This document shows positions 12,261 through 23,813 of a stretch of DNA of 64,000 nucleotides, piece by piece. This stretch comes from Platanthera guangdongensis. Lineage: Eukaryota > Streptophyta > Magnoliopsida > Asparagales > Orchidaceae. Position 1 is the first letter of the stretch. The number at the start of each line of letters is the position of its first letter. Made by a program: the position numbers and the translations under genes. The stretch covers positions 8,978,043 through 9,042,042 of the forward strand of contig CM077155.1 in the NCBI GenBank assembly GCA_039583875.1. Reading direction: 5' to 3'. The notes under the pieces were generated by a model. It searched no databases. It was not told where the DNA came from and saw only the letters and a list, made by a program, of their open reading frames with translations.

Positions 12261-12377
12261 TGCTCTGCTCTACTTTTTAGCAATTATTTTTCAGTATTTC
12301 TTGCCAAATTTTAAAAATGACCATAAAATGGGGTGAAATGGAAAGAGTTAAAAATATTAAAAATAAATATATAGTAT

Positions 12378-12829
12378 AAAATTTCAAGACAAAACTATAA
12401 AATCAGTCCTCAAAACTCTTGTTTTTTATGAAATTGGTCCATAAAATATTAAAAGTTGGAAATTAGTACTCAAGGTTAATGAAAACAAAAAATTAATCCC
12501 AGTTAATGTTAATGGAAAGTAACATAATTGGTGTTAACTAAATTCATAAATTAACAACATGACGCATATTTTTAAAAAGGACATCATTCTATTTGATATG
12601 TATAATTTTTTTTTACCGTTGTGAAATAATTCATGCTAATTCTTATTTGGCACGTCGGATCAGGCGCGGTCGTGGGCGCCGGTCATTTGGCAGGGCTGTG
12701 ATCACGTGACGAGATCGCCCCACCCCACCAAATATTAGAGACCTATTTTCATCTTTTAAAATTCTAGGGACCATTTTTTTTTTAAAAAGGAAGATTTTAA
12801 GAACTCATTTCATAGTTTTGCCAAATTTT
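12378..12829. mobile_element. Possible non-autonomous TIR element
   Basis: The left end AAAATTTCAAGACAAAACTATAAAAT matches, inverted, the right end ATTTCATAGTTTTGCCAAATTTT. The centre holds a GC-rich island around CACGTCGGATCAGGCGCGG. I could not fix the target duplication, so the superfamily is open (Mutator-like possible). Confidence 0.45.
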
Positions 12830-12840
12830 AATGAAACAAA

Positions 12841-15279
12841 AGTTGTAAATTTTGTACAAACGCAGACACAACTATAAAATTTGCAAATACTCAAGCACAC
12901 AAAATATAGTCACACAATATATATACTGAAAATATTAATTCAAATACAAGAAAAATAGGAGAAAAATGACCGTCTGGCCAGTACGCCGTGGATGCTCCGG
13001 ACAGACACAATCCGCGGAGAGAATCTGAGATCTGGAGTGCAATCCGTCTCGCGGACGCACAAGGTGTTGAAATTTGTGAAGTGGAGTGGTTGACGGGACA
13101 GGTCGGGCGGCCTGGGCGGACAGCATTGGCGGACTAGGCGGACTGGGAGGACTGTTGTGTGCGGCCTGGTGGAAAGTCTAGTGGAAGCCGGCTGTTCTGA
13201 GAGGGTTGTATGCAAGTAGTCCGCGGACTATGCGGCCTGCTATCTGCGGATAAGGCGTTGGCTGATTGGTTTAGCCAAGTAGCGGCCTGAGCGGATAGAG
13301 GCTTGCGGACTGGTGCATTGCTCAGTGGCCGTGGTGCAAGCTTGTGCATTGGCGGTGTGGCTCATGTCCGCGGGAAGCTTTCGGATTGATGTGTCCGCAG
13401 TATGGGCTGTTGCGGACTGGGCTTAGAGCTTGGCTGAGGCCTTGCCGATCTCTGGCGATACAGCAGGTGCCTTGCTGTGGAGGTCATTGGCGGACTGATG
13501 TGTGGAGTCCGGGAGATGGCTGCTGCGTTGGGCAGGTGTGCGAGTAGCTTGCGGACTGTTGGCGGTCTGTGTGCTAGAGTGTTTGGCGGACGGGAGTTTA
13601 TGTCCGTCATGCTCGCATTGACCTTTGGTGGTTTTGGACTTGGTTCACTCTGTGCCAAGACCATGGTGTCCGCAGTATCCGCCAAGTCCGTTGTTGACCG
13701 GGCGGACTTGCTATCTGCCTTTGGTCGTGGACTTGTGGCGGATTGAGGCTTGAGTCTTGCGGACTGCCTCGGGTTTGTGCGGATAACCATTGAAGGGGGT
13801 TGCTGTCCTGTAGTGGTTGGTGGCTTTGCGGGCTGATGCCTTGTCCGCATAGCTTGGACGGACTGATGAGGGTTCACCAATGTTGCCTTGCTCCTGACGG
13901 TTTTCCTTGGTATCCGGCTAAGTCCTTGCGGACTCGGCGGACGGTGTTTCGCTATCGCGCGAGCTGGGGCGGTGTCTCTATCTCTAGGGCGGTGACCACA
14001 CTCCTCACCTCGCTTATAAATAGGACCCCCCCTGGCAGGTCTACAATAAAAAAACTGAGTGAACAGTAAGTTGGGTTCGGCGAGGTGCTGCGGTCTCAGT
14101 TTTTCTGTCCGCGCGGATTGATTCAGAGTTAACTGTGTGTTGTGTGCAGGTCGCGCGGGTAGCTTCAAGGAGCCAGGAGTTTGGCTGTGACTTCGGTCAA
14201 GTACTTGGAAGTTGTGCGATCTCTGCGGATTCAGCAGGAGGTCGCTCTGCGGCTTGTCAGCTCTGTTTCAACTTTGCCAGCTTCAATAACCTGTCTGCCG
14301 GTCTCAGGGGGGTAGGCGGTTGTTCCTCAGTTCATCAGCAGGAGACGAATAACGGTGTGTTCGCGCGGCCTCGCGGTCTCGGCAGACTCCGTGTCTATTC
14401 GGCGGATTGCAGCTTAAGTTCGGGCGTTCTCAGCGGACTCGGCGATCTCGGCGACCTCGGCGGTCTCGGCGGATTCCGGTGCTGTCCGCGCGGCTTGGTT
14501 TTTGGTGCTTTCTGTTTACAGCTGTTTATACTAGCGAAATCATGTCTCGCTATGTATACCTCGTTTTGTAAAAAAGTTAAATGAATATAAGATCTGCTTG
14601 TTCTTCCATGTGCTTGGCTCCCTGGTTTTCCGCTGGTTCAAGGTGTGAACTGGGTAGTTCCGAAGATATTAATTTGACATTTGGGCTATCTTGCTGACCA
14701 CCTTGAGAAAATTTAACACAAGGTTCACCGAACCTTCAACGTCGAAGTCCGACGTTCAACTGCACCACCACCGGAGAATAACGCCACCCCCGGAGAGAAA
14801 TTACCGTCGAGGCTAACTGCACCAACGCACGCCGTCGACACCACACATCTCCACTCCAAAGAACGTGCACTACAATAATGGCGACAAACTTTAACAAACC
14901 CGGCGGCAACTACATCTCCCAATGTCGGCGGCTACCTCCTCCAAGACCGGCGATAACACCCAAGGTCAGCGGCCTCTCCGAGTGCATAAGCAAGTGAGAG
15001 AGAGAGAAATGAAGGCAGAGCGTCGCGTGTCCTCTCACAGGCGTCTCTCCAAAACTCCGGGTGGTTCCTCATGTTCTCACGGTAGGCTGGCTCTTCAATA
15101 TATACACCACCAAATGACAATAATGACAGACTATTCATTATTGTACATGCCCTCCAAAAAAGAATCAATTAATTTTTATTCCTTTATTGCTTTCTCGGGA
15201 ATAAACTCAAAATATAAATATATATTTTTCCTTTTTTTCCCTTGATTTACGGATCCAAATCAAGCCTCAAAACGCAACA
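12841..15279 (-). repeat. 3' LTR of family A copia element, with a nested solo LTR
   Basis: On the minus strand the LTR begins TGTTGCGTTTTGAGG (15279) and ends near AATTTACAACT (12841; the final CA is mutated). It matches the LTR at 49006 at its start and the LTR at 49485-50277 over its 3' two thirds. It is split by the solo LTR 13065-14718. Without the insert it is about 780 bp. Confidence 0.8.
13065..14718 (+). mobile_element. Nested solo LTR (1654 bp) with CAAGG target duplication
   Basis: It starts TGTTGAAATTTGTG and ends AAATTTAACA. CAAGG lies on both sides (13060-13064, 14719-14723). The empty site is visible in the related LTR at 50058-50075, where the flanks are contiguous. It carries TATAAATA at 14015-14022 and many GCGGACT words, like LTR1 at 8933. 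No internal region remains, so recombination between two LTRs probably removed it. Confidence 0.9.
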
Positions 15280-17018
15280 ATCCAACACCTTGGTTTGGGA
15301 TCCGGAGCCACCACCTGCACCAAACATTTCATGCACGAAGCACCATCTGCACTGGGCAACACTGCACGTAGCACGGCCTTCGCAAAACTCCAGTCTGCAC
15401 GAAGCACCACCTCAAGTCCGAGGTGTCAGCTGACCTGCTCCAGTCGACTCATCCCTGCTCGGGCTCAACCTCTGAATGTCGACGCAACTGGACACTGAAT
15501 CTGACTCGCCTTGTCAGACTACCAGAAGGGTGATCCCCTACACCACCTCGACCATCAACTCTGTTGGCTGTAGAAATCATGGGCACACCACCTCGCATCG
15601 TGATCCCCATCTGTTGGGAACTATGTCCACATTAACCCATATTTGATGAATTCATCCTGGAACTAAGATGAATTGGGTTGTATTTGATGCTTTGTTTGAG
15701 TTATGTGGTTGCAGGATTCCAATGGGAAGTGTAGACCAATGTCAGTCTACAATGGGTCACCAAACACAGGACCATGCAATGTAATCCTTTATTATATGGC
15801 CCAAGGTGTTGACTCATGTGTAGCCACTCTATTGGGATACACTTCATATTCAAGCACTTGGACTATGTGAAAAGAGTTGGATGTTGATTTCACCAAAGAA
15901 GAAAGAATTTCCACCTTGACAATTTTCTAAGTATTTTACTCGTGTAGGTCATTAACTACTCGAGTAGATTACTTGCTCTTTACTCGAGTCAGAATTCCTA
16001 TACTCGAGTAGATCATTCTTCTTACTCGAGTAGTACAGATTTCACTCTCCAAGTTTTTCTAAGTAAACCACTCGAGTAATTATATATATATACTCGAGTA
16101 GTTATAGTTTCTGACTCGTGTAGGCAACTATTATCTTTCACCATCAGCTGGTAAAGACTACCGCACTGCATAGCACGCATGAGCACGGTGCGTCCTCATG
16201 TCACCATCAGAACTCTCGCCGCAAATTTGCATCCTCTGAAGTCTAGTCTACACAGCGATATCAAACTCCTGCGCAGCTTAAGTACCAGGTGTACCCGCTC
16301 AAGCCTACGCATTGCTCCATCATGCATCCTGATGTCCACCGTCCCTATCCTCGTGACCTCACATGTTGAGACGTCAACCCAAAAGACCGACCCAATCGCC
16401 ACCTCTAGTGAACTGAACATCCCTGCATCTGAGGAAATGTGTTGCGAAGCACCATAATCCAATATCCAGCTATCTGAGTCACATGGGCCCTTAGTGATGA
16501 GGAGAGACACATCACTATCATCTGTCATAGCTACCGCCGTCTTGCCCGCACCCTGGACGTCCCTAGAAATCTATGCACGTTGCGGACAATATCTCCTTAT
16601 ATGACCACTATGCCTGCAATGGTAGCACGTCACTGCCATCCTAGACACGGATCCGGACTGTGCACTCCCAAATCCCTTCTCAAACTGCCTCCCTCGTCAT
16701 CCTACTACTGCCAAAGAATGCTCACCCTCAGGTGTGGGGTCCGACAGCATCTAACTGGACAGTAACACATACGTGACCTGCTCCACGTCAACTGTATCCT
16801 TCCCATATAGCAGGGTGGTTTGCATGTGCTTATATGATGCCAAGAGCGAGTTAAGAAGCAATAAGGCCATGTCTTCTTCGTCCACCTTCACACCAATCAC
16901 ATGCAGTTGGCTCAGAACTCCATTGAACACGTTGAAGTGTTCCTGCAGGTTACCACCCTCCTGCATCTCCAGGCCATGCAATCTTTGCTTCAGTAACAAC
17001 CTCGTGGAAGAAATAGTA
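15280..17018 (-). pseudogene. Family A internal region: gag-protease relic
   Basis: The minus strand carries copia gag pieces: LHGLEMQEGGNLQEHFNVFN and ASYKHMQTTLLYGKD around 16999-16751. An intact zinc knuckle CYHCRHSGHIRRYC follows near 16600, then the protease region WILDYGASQHI, where DSG has become DYG. No integrase, RT or RNase H follows; the sequence runs through GCACGAAGCACC-type repeats straight to the LTR. The same layout is seen in the copy at 50278-51954. A solo LTR interrupts it at 15612-16140, and a Sirevirus LTR fragment cuts it off near 17018. Confidence 0.75.
15612..16140. mobile_element. Nested solo LTR (529 bp) with CCATC target duplication
   Basis: It starts TGTTGGGAACTATG and ends ATTATCTTTCA. 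CCATC flanks both sides (15607-15611, 16141-16145), and the uninterrupted site is seen in the sister element near 51601-51612. The right half has about eight copies of an ACTCGAGTA-like palindrome. Confidence 0.9.
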
Positions 17019-17826
17019 CCTAATCACCTAGAGGGGGGGGGGGGTGAATAGGTGAACTTTATCTTTTTAAATTTAAGGCAGAAATATTGTACAGAAAATG
17101 CAATGCTACAATTATCACAACACAGCAACCATACAAACAAACATACACAGAGTGCACACATGATTTATAGTGATTCCCCAAGGTCTGGGTACATCCACTT
17201 TCCCCCTTCGCCTATCTAGTAGTGTACTAGATTCGGCCTAACTTCAGCACTTCTTCTCAGATCCTCAGATCTTACAACTCAGAACCCCAAACAGGTTCCT
17301 ACAACTCAGAGTGTCCCCACTCCTACAACTCAGGAATAAAGCCCTACCACTCAGTCTTCAACAAGACCTACACTCAGAGAACAAAGTCTCCTACAACTCA
17401 GGCATAAGGCCCTACCTCAGTCTTCAACAAGACCTACACTCAGAGCACATAGTCTCCTACACTCAGCCTTTATAAAATAGGCTTACAGCTCAGATCTATA
17501 CAAGATCCTACAGAAATTTGATTATACAAAGTAATTAACCACAACTCTGATAGAGAGAGATGAGTTGACTGGCTTCTTGATGAGTTCTTGGAAGAACTTG
17601 GCAGAGATCAACCTCCCTTGGCTTTCTTCAAAGCTTCTTGAATTAGAACACAGTAGGGTTGAATCTCCTGAAGATGATCTTCAATCAACTTCTGTCTTGA
17701 GATTCAGATCTCAATCTGAATCTTACTTTGCAGCCTGATTCAGCAGCTGCTCTTCTTAGAAGGAGCTCTCTCTCTCTTCTACTTCTTAGATCTTTTGTTG
17801 AAGGTCTTCTTCTTTTGTGTTGTTAG
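17019..17826 (-). repeat. Sirevirus-type LTR fragment, left part
   Basis: On the minus strand this is the 3' end of a SIRE LTR, recognised by the stretch CCCCCCCTCTAGGTG and by similarity to 60700-61550. The extreme terminus is missing or altered where it meets family A. It continues at 25911 beyond element B; the two halves share the GTTAG duplication. Confidence 0.8.
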
Positions 17827-18891
17827 TGTTGGGTTTCTCTATGAGGATGGCACAACGCTTGTGCACGCAGCGGAAAAATAAAACATTAAGAAAACCCAAA
17901 AGAAATGGGATCGGGCCATGATAGTTGAATCAAGAAGTTAACAAACAACTAGGAAAAAATTACCTCGGGGGCGTTGAGTCACAACTCAACGGAGATGCTC
18001 CAAACTTCGTCTTCTTGCTAGTGGCGAGTTCTACGTGGAATAATGTCCACGTTTCTGCAGAAATCCACACGAGCGAGAGAACGCCGAGCTATCCGTCGCA
18101 CGGAAGATCGGGAAGAATGATGACCGCACCTTGCTATTCTACGGACTACTAGGTCCGCGCCAGGAAGAGCAACACCAGCGACGATCGCCGGAGAGGAGGA
18201 GGTTGACAGAGCGAACACGGCGGCGGAATCCTTCCGTCGGCGGCGGGATTCGGGATCGGCGGAATGATCGCGGAACGAAACTCTTCCGTCGCGGGTTTCT
18301 ATTCGATCAGAAGATCTTATCCCGAAAAACATCGCTATCCGCAGACCACCCAAGAATAAGGGTTCCAGAATCGGCGAGAATCACCAGCCGATCGGTGAGA
18401 ATCGATCGTCAAGAATCACTAAGAATCGGCGAGTATCGGCTAGGATCGGTGAGAACCAGTCGGTGAGAATCGGTCAGCGGGAATCACCAGCAAATTCGGC
18501 GAGAATCAATCGGCGAGAATGCCCGACGATTCACGTCGAATCGTAGGCTGACGATTCTCGTCGATCATCGAGAATCACCGACGATACACGTCGAACAGAG
18601 TCGACGATTCTCGTCGATCGGCGAGAATCAGAGAACACTTCTCGACGATTATCATCGATCGGTGAGAATCCGAACACCAATCCTCCAAGGCGATACCTTG
18701 CCCAACCCGACTCTTCTTTAAGGCAACATTTTGCCCAAAACCCCATTCAGGTCGGTGATTGGTAACCTTTACCAACACAGTCAATCATCCAACTTCTCCA
18801 CATCTCTTATGTGCGACCCTGCAGGCTCATATCGTGTTGGCAGTGAGATTACATGTTTGATCACTTCCAGATCACCATGGTAACTCCAACA
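17827..18891 (-). repeat. 3' LTR of element B, lacking the TATA segment
   Basis: It runs TGTTGGGTTTCTC...AACTCCAACA as read on plus. It is 44 bp shorter than the 5' LTR because the segment with the TATA box is missing at about 18330. It has clustered GATTCTCG/CGAGAATC inverted words between 18360 and 18670. Confidence 0.95.
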
Positions 18892-19859
18892 GACTCCCAC
18901 TTGATCTCGAAAGTATCAAAGAAAAAACCTCACAAACAATGAGCGGCATCTAGCAATCCATCATTGCTCCCCAAGCAATAAGAGTTTATAACTCATAAGC
19001 CTTTATGACCAATGTACCAGCGTTGTCTTTGTCCCTTTGTCCCTTACATCCGGAAAGAACTAGAGGCATGGACCGTGTCACCCTCGTAATAGCTCAATCC
19101 AAGTTTTCTTGATCCAGGACGGACTTACAGAGAATGGTGAGTCCAATATCACATATTGACTCAACCAAGCATGGCCATGCATTTCTCAGTCCAGTTCCAT
19201 CAAGGGGCCCATGGATGCAACTCCTGTCATACAGGACGACAAATTCCATACCTGCTCACACACAAACACTCAAATGATTCGTAACATGCCCAACAACCAC
19301 CCTTATCATCAACCTTTCTCAAGGAAGACTTTAGATGGCATCAAAGCACGCTTTTCCTCACTTGATGAATGTTGTGACTTCAGGTCAAAGGACCACAACA
19401 CCATTGTCAATTGAGACCTACTCATGACACGATTGGATGACAATCCACAGAGTAGCCTCAGGTTGGGTCTGTCCAGTACAACTTGTTCACTAACAAGTAC
19501 CCACGTGATGACTTGATATCACAATATCATGACCTGTGAGAACCAGTCATCAGTCAACGCACGTGCTAGTCTTCATGTACCATCATCACCCTTAGCTTCT
19601 ATGATGATACTCGACCAGGGACCTTTAAGAATGAAGCTTCAAATAAGTCATAGGCTCTCACATTCAAGTCACGTACTTGATGTCCTATGGAAGCGAACAT
19701 TCTAAGGGTATCTATTATGTTAACATTTAACTATCATATAGAAAAAGAAATAATAAAAGAACTTGCCATTAATTATAAAAGAAAAACTAGGTACAATGTT
19801 CATCATATGAACAAATAGCCAACAAAATACATGTTTACATGCAATCCACAAGATTCTCG
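18892..19859 (-). other. Element B region between gag-pol stop and 3' LTR
   Basis: About 970 bp of non-coding 3' region, closely similar to 53089-54056 in B'. The purine-rich AAGTGGGAGTC next to the LTR is the probable PPT. Confidence 0.8.
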
Positions 19860-22800
19860 CTAGAGTTGATCATTTAGGTATCGTATACCCATCGATCTAG
19901 TATGACCATCATGCTTTCTCTGCGCGAGAGGCTTTGTCAGCGGATCCGCAATATTTTCCTCAGTCGGCACTCTGCAAATGTTCACATCTTCTCGTTCGAC
20001 AATCTCACGAATAAGATGAAACAGCCGAAGTATGTGCTTGGAGCGCTGATGAGATCTAGGTTCCTTAGATTGTGCAATTGCACCATTGTTATCACAGTAG
20101 AGAACTACGGGACCAACAATGCTAGGAACTACATCAAGCTCGCCGATGAATTTCCTAATCCATACATCCTCCTTCGCCGCATTAGCTGCTGTGATATACT
20201 CGGCCTCTGTTGTAGAATCAGCAACTGTCTCTTGCTTGGAACTCTTCCAGCTCATAGCTCCTCCATTCAGGCAAAACACAAAACCTGACTGAGACTTCGA
20301 GTCGTCTCTATTAGTTTGGAAGCTAGCATCCGTGTAACCACTTACAACGAGCTCTTCCTCTCCACCATACACCAAGAACACATCCTTAGTCCTTCTCAAG
20401 TATTTCAGGACATTCTTGACTGCAATCCAGTGACACTCACCGGGGTCTGACTGATACCTGCTAGTCATGCTCAAAGCAAAGGAGACATCGGGTCGAGTAC
20501 ATAACATCGCATACATGATTGATCCAATTGCCGAAGCATATGGAATCAACTTCATGCGGTCCTTATCTTCACAAGACTTTGGACACTGGTCCTTAGAGAG
20601 ATTCACACCATGAGATATGGGCAAAAATCCTTTCTTGGACTCAAGCATGTTGAACCGCTTCAACACCTTTTCGATGTACGTACTCTGGGTCAAACCCAAC
20701 AACTTCTTCGATCTATCTCTATAGATCTTAATACCGAGTATGTAAGTCGCTTCACCCAAATCCTTCATTGAAAAGCAGTTCCCTAGGTTGTTCTTAACAA
20801 CTTTCAGGGTAGGAATGTCATTCCCAATCAACAGTATGTCATCTACATACAATATCAGGAAGACAACAATGCTCCCACTGATTCGCTTGTAAACACAAGG
20901 CTCATCTTCATTCTTGATGAAACCAAACTCTTTGATTTTTTCATCAAAACGAAGATTCCAACTTTGAGAGGCCTGTTTCAGTCCATAAATGGACTTATTC
21001 AGCTTGTATATTTTAGTGGCTTCATCTGGGGATACAAAACCCTCGGGTTGTGTCATATACACTTCCTCAAGGAGGTTTCCATTAAGGAAAGCCGTTTTGA
21101 CATCCATCTGCCAGATCTCGTAGTCATAATACGCAGCAACAGCAAGCAATATCCTTATGGACTTTACCATGACAACAGGGGAAAAGGTCTCATCATAGTC
21201 AATACCATGAATTTGCTTGAAACCCTTAGCCACGAGTCGCCCTTTGAATGTCTGTACATTCCCATCCATGTCGGTCTTCTTCTTGAAGACCCACTTGCAC
21301 CCTATGGGTCGTACCCCTTCAGGTGGTTCCACCAAGTTCCAAACTTGGTTTGCATACATGGAGTCCATTTCGGATTTCATAGCCTCAAGCCATTTGTCGG
21401 AGTCCGGTCCATTCATAGCCTCTTGGTAGGTTACTGGCTCATCATCATGATCCATAAGCAACACATTACCTATTTGAGACACGAGAAATCCATATCTCTC
21501 CGGCTCAAACCTCGGTCTACCAGATCTACGTAGGACTTGTGTTCCCTGAGCAGGTTCTCTAGCTACAACATCTTGTAGTCCTGACTCAGAATCCAATTCC
21601 GGTTCATTCACTACATGTGGTTCTTGAACTTCTTCAAGCTCTACCTTTTCAGTCTTTCTTGATAAGAACTCTTTCTCCAAGAAGACACCAGTCCTTGCGA
21701 CAAACACTTTGCCCTCAGACGGTAGGTAGAAGTAATACCCTTTTGTTTCCTTAGCATATCCCACTAGATAACATTTATCCGATTTGGGTTCCAGCTTTTC
21801 AGGCATTTGACGTCTCACGTATGCCTCACAGCCCCAAATTTTAATGAACGACATACTAGGACGCTTCCCAGTCCATATCTCATATGGTGTCTTCAGAACT
21901 GTTTTCGTTGGAGCGCGATTCAATGTCATTGTAGTAGTCTCTAAAGCAAAACCCCAAAAGGAAACAGGCAAGTCTGCATGACTCATCATCGAACGTACCA
22001 TGTCTAACAGTGTACGATTTCTCCTCTCAGACACACCATTATGTTGTGGTGTTCTAGGTGGAGTGAGCTGTGATACAATACCACACTCTTTCAGATGATC
22101 ACGGAACTCATGACTCAAGTATTCGCCACCTCGATCAGATCGGAGTGCTTTAACCCTTTTACCCAACTGGTTTTCTACTTCATTCTTGAACTCTTTGAAC
22201 TTTTCAAAGGTCTCGGATTTGCACTTCATAAGATACACATATCCATATCTACTGAAATCATCAGTAAATGTAACAAAGTAGAAATACCCACCTCTAGCCA
22301 TGGAACTCATGGGTCCGCATACATCACTATGTACAACACCCAAGAGATCCTCAGCCCTCTCAGTATAACCAGTGAAAGGAGCTTTAGTCATCTTGCCTAA
22401 CAAACAGGATTCGCATCGCTCAAATGATTCATAATCAAATGAGTCCAAAAGTCCATCTCTATGGAGCTTGGATATGCGCTTCTCGTTGATATGGCCCAAA
22501 CGACAATGCCAGAGAAAAGTAGGGTTCGAGTCATTTGTTCTTAGTCTTTTATTATTTTCTACATTACAGATCAGATGGTCCAAGTTCAAAACATAAAGAC
22601 CATTAAACAATTGGGCTACAGCATAACAAACATCATTCTTAAATATAGAACAACAATTGTTCTTAATTACAAAAGAAAATCCAATCATGTCTAAATATGA
22701 AATAGATATAATGTTTCTAGTTATGGCCGGAACAAAATAACAATTATCAAGTTCTATTACAAGCCCACTAGGCAAAGAAAGACGGTAAACTCCTACGGCT

Positions 22801-23813
22801 ACAGCAGCAACTCTTGCTCCATTGCCGACGCGGAGGTCCACCTCCCCTTTACTCAGCAATCTTCTCCTTCCCAGTTCCTGCACATTTGTACAAATGTGAG
22901 AACCACATCCGGTATCCAATACCCAAGATGAAGGAGCAAAAAGGTTTATCTCTATAATGTAAATATTAGAAGCGGAAGTCATACCTCCCTTCAATTTCTG
23001 CAGACCCTCAATGTACGAAGGACAGTTCCTCCGCCAATGACCAGCCTTGCCACAGTGGTGGCATTTCCCTTCCTTCACCGTGCTTCTCTTTTTCATCAGT
23101 GCAGAAGATTTGGTCTCAAGATATGACTTAGGTCCCACCTTCGTCTTCTTAGAGCATTTGGCCTTGCCCTTATGCACCATCAGTATGGGGCTGGCAGGCT
23201 TGGCCTTCTTCATATTGATCTCGGCAGTTCTCAACATGCCTAGGAGTTCGGGCAGTGTCTTGTCTATTTCATTCATGTTGTAGTTCAAGACGAACTGCTC
23301 ATAACTATCCGGCAACGATTGCAGGATCAGATCTGTGGCCAACTCTTGACTAAGAGGAAAACCCAGCCTTTCAAGGTTCTCTATATACCCAATCATCTTG
23401 AGTACGTGAGTCCCTACTGAGTCTCGAACTCCCATCTTGCACTCAAACAACGCTTTTGTGATGTCAAACCTCTCTTGACGAGCCTGCCCTTGAAACATTT
23501 TCTTGACTTGCTCGTCAATCTCCTTGCACCCCATGTTCTCATGTTGCTTCTGAAGCTCAGAGTTCATAGTGACAAACATAAGGCATTCGACATCTAAAGC
23601 ATCGTCAGTATACTTCTTATAAGTATCCTTCTCAGCACGGGAAGAGTTCCCGGTCGGCACCTCGGGGGCTTCTTCTTCCAAGACATAGAGCTTTCGCTCT
23701 TGCCTGAGAACAATTCTCAGGTTCCTGTACCAGTCCATGTAATTAGTCCCACTGAGCTTATCCTTCTCAAGGATGGCTCTCAGAGACAAAGTGGAGTGTG
23801 AAACACTTGCCAT
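19860..23813 (-). CDS. Gag-pol polyprotein of element B (1317 codons, intact)
   Basis: One uninterrupted frame in copia order. Gag is residues 1 to about 290 (LSGTNYMDWYRNLRIVLRQE near 20-39), with zinc knuckle CHHCGKAGHWRRNC at 251-264. The protease has WVLDTGCGSHIC at 297-308 (catalytic D300). Integrase has an HHCC domain from about H436 to C470 and D497, D560, E596 as the DDE set. RT has MDVKTAFLNG near 903-912 and YVDD at 989-992. RNase H lies in about the last 200 residues (SGYTDASFQ; ADSTTEAEY; YCDNNGAI). Integrase lies before RT, which defines Ty1/copia. The ATG at 23813 follows a leader of about 970 bp after the PBS. No frameshift separates gag from pol, so any gag excess would need another mechanism. 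Confidence 0.95.
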   Translation of the reverse strand: MASVSHSTLSLRAILEKDKLSGTNYMDWYRNLRIVLRQERKLYVLEEEAPEVPTGNSSRAEKDTYKKYTDDALDVECLMFVTMNSELQKQHENMGCKEIDEQVKKMFQGQARQERFDITKALFECKMGVRDSVGTHVLKMIGYIENLERLGFPLSQELATDLILQSLPDSYEQFVLNYNMNEIDKTLPELLGMLRTAEINMKKAKPASPILMVHKGKAKCSKKTKVGPKSYLETKSSALMKKRSTVKEGKCHHCGKAGHWRRNCPSYIEGLQKLKGGMTSASNIYIIEINLFAPSSWVLDTGCGSHICTNVQELGRRRLLSKGEVDLRVGNGARVAAVAVGVYRLSLPSGLVIELDNCYFVPAITRNIISISYLDMIGFSFVIKNNCCSIFKNDVCYAVAQLFNGLYVLNLDHLICNVENNKRLRTNDSNPTFLWHCRLGHINEKRISKLHRDGLLDSFDYESFERCESCLLGKMTKAPFTGYTERAEDLLGVVHSDVCGPMSSMARGGYFYFVTFTDDFSRYGYVYLMKCKSETFEKFKEFKNEVENQLGKRVKALRSDRGGEYLSHEFRDHLKECGIVSQLTPPRTPQHNGVSERRNRTLLDMVRSMMSHADLPVSFWGFALETTTMTLNRAPTKTVLKTPYEIWTGKRPSMSFIKIWGCEAYVRRQMPEKLEPKSDKCYLVGYAKETKGYYFYLPSEGKVFVARTGVFLEKEFLSRKTEKVELEEVQEPHVVNEPELDSESGLQDVVAREPAQGTQVLRRSGRPRFEPERYGFLVSQIGNVLLMDHDDEPVTYQEAMNGPDSDKWLEAMKSEMDSMYANQVWNLVEPPEGVRPIGCKWVFKKKTDMDGNVQTFKGRLVAKGFKQIHGIDYDETFSPVVMVKSIRILLAVAAYYDYEIWQMDVKTAFLNGNLLEEVYMTQPEGFVSPDEATKIYKLNKSIYGLKQASQSWNLRFDEKIKEFGFIKNEDEPCVYKRISGSIVVFLILYVDDILLIGNDIPTLKVVKNNLGNCFSMKDLGEATYILGIKIYRDRSKKLLGLTQSTYIEKVLKRFNMLESKKGFLPISHGVNLSKDQCPKSCEDKDRMKLIPYASAIGSIMYAMLCTRPDVSFALSMTSRYQSDPGECHWIAVKNVLKYLRRTKDVFLVYGGEEELVVSGYTDASFQTNRDDSKSQSGFVFCLNGGAMSWKSSKQETVADSTTEAEYITAANAAKEDVWIRKFIGELDVVPSIVGPVVLYCDNNGAIAQSKEPRSHQRSKHILRLFHLIREIVEREDVNICRVPTEENIADPLTKPLAQRKHDGHTRSMGIRYLNDQL

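Noticed and set aside
14639..14643. CAAGG taken at first as the right target duplication of the solo LTR
   Set aside because: The true end is 14718: the LTR then ends in CA with an inverted terminus, and CAAGG at 14719-14723 restores the uninterrupted LTR seen at 50058-50075.
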